Shown in pieces: positions 1-7,500 of a stretch of DNA of 8,439 nucleotides. A program made the position numbers and the translations under genes. The notes under the pieces are model-generated. The model saw only the letters and a program-made list of their open reading frames with translations. It had not been told where the DNA came from and did not search any database. Source of the DNA: Clostridia bacterium (GTDB lineage Bacteria > Bacillota > Clostridia > Oscillospirales > UBA644). The stretch is from positions 1-8,439 of the forward strand of contig JAFPBP010000065.1 in the NCBI GenBank assembly GCA_017424085.1, in the 5' to 3' direction. Every line of letters starts with the position of its first letter. Positions within the stretch are counted from its first letter, which is position 1.

Positions 1-1
1 G

Positions 2-166
2 GGAATGATTGATATTCAAGTTCTAGTTGCTGGTACATTGTTTACGGGGCGTAATATTGAACCAATCACGACTGCTGCTGATCCATATCAGAATATCGAT
101 TTTGGTGTTCCATTCACGGGACGTCCTTCGGGATTGTGGGTATGGATTGTTTTTTTATCCTCCTGA
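2..166 (+). CDS. PCMD-like protein fragment (5' end off window, 3' end aberrant)
   Basis: This is an open frame from the left edge to a TGA at 164-166. Its translation includes VLVAGTLFTGRN, then DPYQNIDFGVPFTGRPSGL. From memory, the spaced pattern AGTLFTG...FGVPFTGRP..L matches the PCMD family (putative carbohydrate metabolism domain, PF13201), found in Bacteroidota outer-membrane or secreted lipoproteins. In that family the GRP..L motif is normally followed by a Y-K-Y-type strand and many more residues. Here it runs into WVWIVFLSS and stops, so the homologous part seems to end near base 137-150. Codons are AT-richer (GAT, GTT, ACT, AAT) than in the rest of the window. I infer a truncated foreign gene joined to clostridial DNA, by assembly chimera or true rearrangement. 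No start codon can be assigned. The family call is recalled, not searched. Confidence 0.5.
   Translation, partial: GMIDIQVLVAGTLFTGRNIEPITTAADPYQNIDFGVPFTGRPSGLWVWIVFLSS
137..165. other. probable junction between Bacteroidota-like and clostridial DNA
   Basis: PCMD-like similarity ends at about base 137-150. Immediately to the right, read on the minus strand, GGAGG (163-159) is followed by an A-rich spacer (ATAAAAAA), as expected a few bases before a start codon, but no ATG, GTG or TTG follows at the right distance. Both sides thus look truncated at the same point. The exact breakpoint cannot be fixed from one sequence. Confidence 0.45.
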
Positions 167-175
167 GTGAAGTTT

Positions 176-208
176 CTTTGGTTCTTTCTTTTCAAAGAAA
201 GAACAAAG
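176..208. repeat. AT-rich inverted repeat / possible bidirectional terminator hairpin
   Basis: The arms GTTCTTTCTTT (181-191) and AAAGAAAGAAC (194-204) are perfectly complementary around a 2-base loop. They extend outward with CTTTG and CAAAG after one bulged base, giving about 15 base pairs. It lies 40-70 bases past the stop of the S1-domain gene. There is no T-tract after the stem on either strand, so it is not a textbook intrinsic terminator. It may be a dispersed extragenic repeat that also ends transcription. Confidence 0.5.
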
Positions 209-211
209 GAG

Positions 212-245
212 CCCCGCATCGTCCCCCTGCAAGTCCCCTGCGGGG
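212..245. repeat. GC-rich inverted repeat
   Basis: CCCCGCA (212-218) and TGCGGGG (239-245) are perfect complements separated by 20 bases. The right arm ends 2 bases from the stop codon of the minus-strand S1-domain gene. Read on the minus strand, the GC stem comes first and the AT-rich hairpin at 176-208 second. Together they probably form the 3' end structure of that transcript. The spacer holds a second CCCCCTGC/CCCCTGC copy, allowing alternative pairing with the G-run. Confidence 0.4.
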
Positions 246-246
246 G

Positions 247-1146
247 TCAGGTGGTGGCGTAATGGAATTCGCGGATGGAGCCTGAACGGATGAAATATTC
301 GGGAGGAGAGGGCGCAGGCGCGGGGAAGGTGTCGATGAGGACGAGCTTGATCTTCATTTTTTGGGGAAGGATGCTCTTGATATAGACCGAGCAGCCGTCA
401 CCGGGCTTTACGTCGTCGCGGTATTCCGCAAGACCCGCCAGATTGGGCGCAAGCTCAATGAAAACCCCGTAGGATTCCACACTTCGTACAATGCCCATTA
501 CCGTCTGTCCCGAGCGAAAGCGATCCGCATTCTCCTGCCAGGTGCCGAGAAGCTCCTTGTGGGTCAGGCTGATGCGCCCCCGCTTTCCCAAACGGCACTC
601 ATCCCGATTCCGCAGGGCGCAAAGGATCTCCTGCCCCGTAAAAAATCGGTCGGAGGGATGAGAAATGCGGGAAACGGAAATGCAGTCGATGGAAATGAGA
701 GAGGGAATCCCGCATCCAATATCGCAAAATGCGCCGAAGGGCTCCAGATGGGTCACCTTGGCAGGGAGCAGATCTCCGATCTCCAGGGTGTCCAGATATT
801 CCTCCAAGCATTTTTCCTGCGCCTTTTTGCGGGAGAGATAAAGGTGCGGCTCGGGGGAGAGCACAATGCGGTCAATGAGAAAGACGCAGGGCTTCCCCAC
901 CCGCGTGATCACGGCAATATCCCGAATCGGGGTATCATCTTCCGTCAAAGCAACCTCCTCTCGGGGCATATAAGCGGGAATCCCGCCGAGATCAAAGCGG
1001 AGCGTCAGATCCGATTCGCATTTCTGCGCTACCGCCTCCAAAAGTTTTCCGTGCTCCATTGCCCCCTCCAAGGCGGTCAGAGAGGAAAGAGCGGCTTTGT
1101 TTTCAGGGCTACCCAGCAGAGTCCCTTCGGGAAAGAACGTGGTCAT
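247..1146 (-). CDS. S1 RNA-binding domain protein (multi-domain, 299 aa)
   Basis: A complete gene. Residues 121-200 form a clear S1 (OB-fold) domain: LEIGDLLPAKVTHLEPFGAF, then C-D-I-G, then R-I-S-L-T-H-K-E-L-L-G-T-W at its end. Residues 210-272 form a second: FRSGQTVMGIVRSVESYGVF, then G-L-A-E, closing with K-I-K-L-V-L-I. Residues about 26-106 look like a degenerate first S1 domain, with a D-L-G-G-I-P-A-Y-M-P-R-E-E core and ending L-S-R-K-K-A-Q. There is no signal peptide or membrane segment, so it should be cytoplasmic and bind single-stranded RNA. It is much shorter than true ribosomal protein S1 and resembles the small S1-domain proteins common in Clostridia, whose role is unclear. The ATG at 1146 is set by GGAGG six bases upstream; the stop is TGA. 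No co-directional neighbour lies in the window, so it appears monocistronic. The S1 call is strong; the exact function is unknown. Confidence 0.85.
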   Translation of the reverse strand: MTTFFPEGTLLGSPENKAALSSLTALEGAMEHGKLLEAVAQKCESDLTLRFDLGGIPAYMPREEVALTEDDTPIRDIAVITRVGKPCVFLIDRIVLSPEPHLYLSRKKAQEKCLEEYLDTLEIGDLLPAKVTHLEPFGAFCDIGCGIPSLISIDCISVSRISHPSDRFFTGQEILCALRNRDECRLGKRGRISLTHKELLGTWQENADRFRSGQTVMGIVRSVESYGVFIELAPNLAGLAEYRDDVKPGDGCSVYIKSILPQKMKIKLVLIDTFPAPAPSPPEYFIRSGSIREFHYATT

Positions 1147-1152
1147 ATTTCG

Positions 1153-1157
1153 CCTCC
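1153..1157 (-). promoter_or_regulatory. ribosome binding site of the S1-domain gene
   Basis: GGAGG on the minus strand with a 6-base spacer (CGAAAT) to the ATG at 1146-1144. It fixes the start. A nearby ATG overlapping the Shine-Dalgarno sequence is in another frame. Confidence 0.85.
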
Positions 1158-1240
1158 ATTATTTTGCTCATTTTTGCTTTTTCCCATTGTATGCCACCTT
1201 TCCCACCCATAGACCACCCCGTTTTCTGTAGTGTTCACTT

Positions 1241-1250
1241 ATTGTACAAT
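1241..1250. promoter_or_regulatory. 10-bp perfect palindrome over the minus promoter -10 box, possible operator
   Basis: ATTGTACAAT equals its own reverse complement and contains the TACAAT -10 box of the minus promoter. A dimeric repressor site is possible, but a 10-bp palindrome in AT-rich DNA can also arise by chance. No second copy was noticed in the intergenic region. Confidence 0.25.
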
Positions 1251-1270
1251 TTTTCGCAACAAAATGTGAA
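1241..1270 (-). promoter_or_regulatory. sigma-A-type promoter for the S1-domain gene
   Basis: Minus-strand TTCACA (1270-1265; 5 of 6 to TTGACA), then an 18-base spacer, then TACAAT (1246-1241; 5 of 6 to TATAAT). This predicts a transcript start near 1234 and a leader of roughly 90 nt. A second TACAAT at 1191-1186 lacks a good -35 box. Predicted from consensus only. Confidence 0.6.
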
Positions 1271-1299
1271 TGAAATATGGCGGCGGTGGCGGTTATAAT
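1271..1299 (+). promoter_or_regulatory. probable promoter of the giant surface-protein gene
   Basis: A perfect TATAAT -10 box lies at 1294-1299, followed by ATAAG, with a predicted start near 1306. The hexamer 17 bases upstream, TGAAAT (1271-1276), is a poor -35 box, and the spacer is very G-rich. A weak -35 suggests an activator or an alternative sigma factor, but this is inference. It abuts the minus promoter's -35 box, so the two promoters are back to back. Confidence 0.45.
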
Positions 1300-1323
1300 A
1301 TAAGTTGAATCATTGTATCAATA

Positions 1324-1360
1324 CCGAATGGTGGGAGTGTCGAAATTTTTCCCGCTTCGG
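1324..1360 (+). promoter_or_regulatory. possible stem-loop in the leader of the giant gene
   Basis: CCGAA (1324-1328) pairs with TTCGG (1356-1360), and inside it GGGA (1333-1336) pairs with TCCC (1350-1353), separated by a 4 x 2 internal loop. It sits about 60 nt before the start codon, inside a leader of about 115 nt. It does not match any riboswitch I recognise, and there is no terminator T-run. Confidence 0.25.
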
Positions 1361-1411
1361 CGAATATAACACAAGAAAAATGACGAAAAACATATAGAAA
1401 TTTGTATCATC

Positions 1412-1416
1412 GGAGG
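1412..1416 (+). promoter_or_regulatory. ribosome binding site of the giant gene
   Basis: GGAGG with a 6-base spacer (ACTTAC) before ATG at 1423. A second in-frame ATG at 1429 would have a 12-base spacer, so 1423 is preferred. Confidence 0.85.
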
Positions 1417-1422
1417 ACTTAC

Positions 1423-1527
1423 ATGAAAATGACGAAACGCGTTGTAGCCTGGATTTTGACGCTGTGTATGATCGTGCCCCTGCTGCCCGGCAATCTGCTC
1501 GATCTCTTTACCCTGTCCGCTTCCGCG
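1423..1527 (+). other. signal peptide
   Basis: Residues 1-35: basic start (K2, K5, R6), hydrophobic core VVAWILTLCMIVPLL, then a polar stretch ending S-A-S-A before A-P. Signal peptidase I cleavage is expected after A35 (or A36). The second hydrophobic patch N-L-L-D-L-F makes it longer than average. Confidence 0.85.
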
Positions 1528-4500
1528 GCTCCCCTGACGGAGAACTACCGCTACGAGCTGGATATGGACGGCATCGAGGATGACGAGAACGCGGTCTATC
1601 TTCTGGTAAACGGCAATGCCGCAGGCAATTACAGCGCGATGAAATTCCGCTATACCTCCTCCAATAAAACGCCTGCCTATCAGACGGTGCAGATCCAGAG
1701 CGAGGACGGGGTTTTGTTTATCGAACCCTTTGCGGGAGACGCGGATTGCCAATTCTCCTTTACCGATCCCACCAGCGGCTCTCTGGTTCCCGCAAACAAT
1801 CCCTCTTCCTACTATCTGACCATGGGAAGCTGGAATTCGTCCGTTTCTTTTGTTTCGGGTACCGCTTCCAGCAGCAATTATCTGAACTTTGCTCATAAAG
1901 GAAACGGCGCCTACACCATCAGGGGCAGTCTGACTTATTTGAATCCCGGCAGCGGCGAAACCGGCAGCTGGACGGAAAGAACTTGGAATAACCCCAGAAA
2001 TATCTACCTCTTCAAGCAGGTGAAGCATACCGACGATCTGACCGTTACCTTCGATGCCAACGGTGCCAACGCAGGCTGCTCCGTGCCCGAGAAGATCGTT
2101 CTGACGAAGGAGACCGGCTTTACCTTTACCGTACCCGAACCCGTCGAGGAACTTCGCATGGACGTGGAGGACGATACCTTCCTCTTCCGCGGATGGAATA
2201 CCAAGGAGGACGGCACGGGCGAGACCTATAAGCCCGGAGAGACGGTGCCCCTGACAAGCGACCTGACTCTGTACGTAGACTGGTATCAGCAGGTGAAGTA
2301 TTCCGTCGCCTTCATTTCCTATCTGGACGGAGTCCCCACGGATATGGATGCGATTCTGGGTGAGGAGCGGGAATTCTATGCCCGCGAGGAAAACGGCGAG
2401 GAGTACCTGCTTCTGAAGAAGCGGGGCGGCGGTGTATACAGCGCAAAGACTCCCGTCAGCGGAACCTATCTGATCTATTATAAGGCAGGGGAGACCTACG
2501 AAGAGGTTCACGGCCATAAGGCGATCGTTTACGAGCAGGAAGGCACCACCGAGTGTATGAACTGGAGCGTAAATTACGATCTTGCAGGGGGCGCGTGGGC
2601 AGAGGGTGAAGCACCCGCTGCGGAAAATCACCACCAAAACGACCGTGTCAATGCAACCGAGTCCGTTCCCGTACGGGAGGGCTATCGCTTCCTCGGCTGG
2701 AGTGACGGCAAGGGCGGCGTATTTGCAGGCGGCGCGACCGTGACCCCTTCCGTTCAGGAAACAATCACCCTGACCGCTCTGTGGGAGGAGACCATTACCG
2801 TTACGGTGCATCTGGTGCTGGAGCATCTGGCAGAGGACGGCATCGCCCAGGATATGGAGGCGGATCTCCGCGAGGTGATCCTTTCTCTGATGCGCGGGGA
2901 AAACGGAGTGAATCTCCCCGTGGATGAAAAGGCTCTGACCGAGGGCTACGTTTCCGACGAAAATGCCAAGACCACCACCTATACCGTGGTGTATGAAAAT
3001 ATGCCTCAGGGCGATTACCGCGCGGCGGCTCTGAAGAATTACTACGAGGAGATCGCCTCCCGCACCGAGGGAGAGGACGATCAGGATCAGGTGATCTATC
3101 TGACTCTGCGGTACGCGCCCGATAATTTCTCTCTGAATTTCAACGTTCAGGCGCACGCAGACGCGGGTGAAAAGGAGCTTTATCCCAAAGCTGTCAACGT
3201 AAAGATCACCCAGTGGAAGGACGGCGCATGGCAGGTGATCGATGCCATGGCGGGCAATCACGCCCCCATTTCCGTGACCCTTGACGAAAACGGCGCGGGA
3301 AGCGGCTTCTACCCCGTTTGGAAATACGATCCCGAGACCGGCGCGCCCTTGGCATACCGCGTAGAGGTGGTTTCCTACGTATATCCCGACGGAAGCATCG
3401 TTCCCGCAGCCGAGGCGAATATTTATTCCGCTCAGGTTTCTCTGGAGGGCGAGGGAATGCTCCCCGCAGAGGATGCCGAGGAAGGCGCGTACTTTGAGAC
3501 CGACGGGCAGAAGGGTGTTCCCACGGTAGAGATCGACGTTCACCCCTTCACCGTGACCTTTGAGGCAGGAGAAGGCAAGGTGGACGGCAAAAAGACCCTG
3601 GTACTGGCAGGTCAGTACCGCTATCCCGCTTTGACGGACTACGTGGCAATTCCCGACGGAGACGGCCACTACTTCGAGAACTGGACCGATGTGGAAGGAA
3701 ATCCCGCCATCGACCGGGCAGGGGCGCTTCTGACGGAGGACGTGACCTATTACGCCCTTTACAACGACGGCGCGACCCTCACGGGCGATCTGTACGTGGG
3801 TACCACGTATATGAACGGGGATCAGCTGGTGCAGGTGAAGGAGATCGACCGCCCCGCAAAGGTGCTTGTGATCCTGCAGAAGAAGACCGGTGACGCCTAC
3901 AACGACGTTGCCTCCCAGTTTGTGACCGTGGAATACGATGAAGAGCACCGCGGCACGGCTTCCTACGAATTTAAAAATATTCCCGTAGACGGCAGCGAAT
4001 ACCGCATTCAGGTACAGACGGCAAACTATCTGTACGCCTACGATAACAATGCAGACTCCGCCTTTACCGAGGACGAGCGCAGCTTTATCCATCTGGGGCA
4101 GAACGATTTTGCTCCCGTGGATGCCGCACTTACCTTCTCCGCAGAGGCTTACGATCAGCCGGTTATGCTGGACGCTTCCCAGATCTTTGAGGACTTCCGT
4201 CCCGACGGAGCGCTTTTGCAGGTGCTTTACAGCAATCTGGGTGACGCCCATCAGTACCATCTCATTGCTCAGCATGAAAATCCCCCTTACGGCGTAGAGG
4301 TGAGCGTGGACGAGCTGGGTCTCGGAAGCGGCTCCGAAAGCATCTGGAACCGTCGCTGGGACGATCAGTATTACGAATATCAGCTGCGCCTGAAGAAGCT
4401 GTACGGCTCCGAGGAAGGCGCTTATACCGAAGAGGGCACGGACTTTACCACCGCAAGTCCCTTTACGGTAGAGTATTCCACTCCCTCCAGCTACATCCGT

Positions 4501-7500
4501 CAGAATACGCTGACGGCAACGCTGGTTCCCAAGGTCTACCCCGTGTATCTGGATCTGGGGGATGCAGACCCTTCCGAAATTCAGGGAATGGAAGCCTATA
4601 TGTACGACGACGGCTCGGGTGAGATCGGCTATGCCTATTTCCACACCTGGAGCTACGCAGGCTCCTTCGGCGCCTTCCCCTACCGCGAGGGCTACGTATT
4701 CCGCGGCTGGCAGGCGGAGGAAGACAACGATCTGATCATCGACGATCAGGACGGCGGCACCGTTTACGTCGGTGCGACGCTGGCAAAGCCCGTGACTCTG
4801 GTGGCAATTTGGGAAAAGCTGGAGGGTACGGACGTGACCGTGCGCCATCTGGAGCTGAATACCGATAAGGTACTGGAGAGGGCAGAGCATCTGTTTGACC
4901 TGAAGGCGGGCGATCGGGTGATCGCTTCCGACGCTGCCCACGCCATCACCGGCTACAACTATGCAGGCGCATACGTTGTGGGCAATGTAAACGCTTATCA
5001 GGACAAGGCGGAAAATCCCGCTCTGACCGTTACCGACGATCCCTTGAAGAATCTGATCGTGATCTACTACCTGCCCGACGGCTCCGACGGCTATACCGAG
5101 CAGGTGGAGAGCAATCTGCGCCTGAATAAGGAAGCGGTTCTGGAAAATAACGGCACCTATACCATTACCATGGACGCCCATACCCTGAGTAACCCCGTTA
5201 CCACGCGGATCCAGCAGAATACCCCTCTGGATATCGTTCTGGTTCTGGACCAGTCCGGCTCTTTGGCGGAAAATGATTTCGCCTATCTCAAGGAGCTGCA
5301 AAGCTCGGTAGGAAACTTCGTAGAGTCCGTGGCAAACCACGGCAGACGCAACGAGGTGGATCACCGTATCGCCATCGTAGGCTACGCGGGTAACGCCAGC
5401 GACGCTCACAGTTCCGATCCCGTAAAGGCGACCGGCGGCAAGACCACGAATTCCTGGATCAATACCGGTGTCTTCGACTCCAACGGCGAATTCCATTTGT
5501 ATAACGTAAACGGCTTCAACTATACGAAGCTGTCCAATACCTCCCAGATCGCATCCGACGGCATCTACTATATCAGAGTCACCGAGGGCGGGGAAACCAA
5601 GTACCTGCTTCTGACCCACCACGACGAGTACCGTCACCTGATCGATAAGGAAGAGGCGAGAATGGCGCTCCTCCGCGGTCAGACCGTATACGGCTACGTC
5701 TTCGACGATGCAGGCAGCGGCTCCTTCGTGGAATTGACCCGAAACAGCAGCGGTCTGTGGCTGTACGGCGACAGACAGCTCTACTCCGAGGAGAAATTCT
5801 TTACCTTCCATACCGACGTGTGGACCTACCGCAACGGTCTGGATCCCAGCGTGATCCACGCTTACGGCGTGGGAAGCGCATACGCTCCCTTGAACGGCGA
5901 CAAGACGGTCTACACCCGTGCGGAAACCACGAGCAGCTCCTATCAGCACAGCATCTACGAGGATGCGCTGGTTCCCGTTACCGTGGGCGCAGGCGGCGCA
6001 GGCGATACGAACCCCGGACTTCTGAAAGCCATCGATTCCTTCGGTGCGGACGGTGCGACCCGTGCCAGCTACGGTATGGAAATGGCAAACGAGGTGCTGA
6101 AGGTCATTGCCGACGAGGAGGATACGGGCAGACTGCGCCTTGTGGTTATGTTTACCGACGGTGAGCCCGGCTATCTGGGCTTCCAGTCCGGCAACTACTA
6201 CAATCAGGCAGTCACCGAGGCGAACAATGCCATCAGTCAGGCTTACATTTCCAAGAATACCTACGGCGCGTACGTTTACACCATCGGCTTGTACGAGAGC
6301 GCAGGCGTAGAGGCGACCAGTGACGTTGCCTACTATATGAACGCGCTGTCCTCCAATTATCCCACCGCCAAGAAGATGGACGACATCAAGACCAGCGTCA
6401 GCTATAAGCGTCTTTCCTACGGAACGAAGCTCGAGGACAACGGCAAGATGTTCGTTCTGTCCAACAATAACTACTATGTAGTCAAATACGGCTACGTGCG
6501 TGCCTATAACAGCAATAACAACGCGCAAACGATGAACCAGTGGTACTTTAACAACGGAAGCAACAATTATTCCATCAGTACCCAGGCAAATCCCACGGCA
6601 AACAGCAGCGGTAAGGTGGGCAACTACACCATCTATCTCCGCTCCGGCGGCTACAAGGCTACGGAGCATTCCGGCTACTACTCCACCACGGAGAGCGCCG
6701 ATCAGCTCAAGGCATATTTTGAGAACGTTCTTGAGGATATCACCACCAAGATCACCACGGAGATCATCCTCCACGAGGATACCATCCTGCGGGATATCAT
6801 GGGCGAGGGTCTGGTTCTGACCCCCGGCACGGTGGTCACCGCCTACAAGGAAAAGGGTGTTCACGAAAACGGCGCGATCAAGTGGTCCGGCGTACACGAG
6901 CAGGTGGCTCAGATCACGGTTCCCGAAAATCCCACGGGCATCGTCTCCTCTCCCGAGACCACAAAGATCGACGTGGTGAATGCAAACGGCACCACGGGAG
7001 AAAAGACCGTTCCCTATATTCAGATCTACAATCTGGATTCCGCAAATCCCGTGGATTCCTCCAAGGAGAATTACAAGCCTCATACCATCGATATCACCGG
7101 CTACGATTTTGAGCATTGGTTCATCAGCCAGGAGCATCCCGAGGGCTATAAGATGATCGTGACCGTGACGCAGGTGGAGGCAAGAGACGAGGTTGAATGG
7201 GGCAGAAGTGTTCTGACCAACCACGAGGAGTCGGGTCTCTGGCTCCCTGCAGACAAGAACGGCAACCGCGAGCTTCTTCTCGCCTTCAATCAGCCGAATA
7301 CCATTTTCGTGGAGCGTGCATACGTTTTGGACTACGGCAAGGAATTTACCTTGAGCGGCTGGTATTTCGATGATAACGGCGAGCAGAATGCTACTCCCGT
7401 CCATCTGGACCTTGACGTGGCAAGCGGTATGAATTACTTCGATCCCGCTTCCCCCAACCTCCGCAATTCCGCGGAGAATGCCTACGGCAATACCCGCTAC

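Larger units (their letters stand above)
5221..6747 (+). other. VWA domain with complete MIDAS, split by two insertions
   Basis: Residues about 1267-1775. LDIVLVLDQSGSLAEND is the first strand with the DxSxS motif (D1276, S1278, S1280); RIAIVGYAG is a central strand; GADGATRASYGMEMANEV holds the MIDAS threonine T1546; LRLVVMFTDGEPG carries D1579; YVYTIGLYES is the next strand; and ADQLKAYFENVLEDI is a final helix. A typical VWA domain is about 180-200 residues, while this one spans about 510 because of inserts at about 1353-1506 and 1657-1757. An intact MIDAS predicts binding of a divalent cation and a ligand. Confidence 0.85.

Noticed and set aside
148..156. T-run after the PCMD fragment as an intrinsic terminator
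   Set aside because: No stable GC-rich stem lies directly before it. On the other strand it reads as the A-rich spacer after a Shine-Dalgarno sequence.
1186..1191. Second TACAAT -10 box for the S1 gene
   Set aside because: The hexamer 17 bases upstream (GTCTAT) is a poor -35 box; the site at 1241-1270 matches consensus much better.
361..1212. 283-residue plus-strand open frame over the S1 gene
   Set aside because: It overlaps the minus-strand gene, which has recognisable S1 domains and a good ribosome binding site. The plus frame shows no domain and a basic, R/G/P-rich composition typical of a shadow.
5757..7112. Short plus-strand frames (5757-6164, 6107-6310, 6882-7112) inside the giant gene
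   Set aside because: They lie in alternative frames of a strongly supported coding sequence and show Arg-rich shadow composition without ribosome binding sites or domains.
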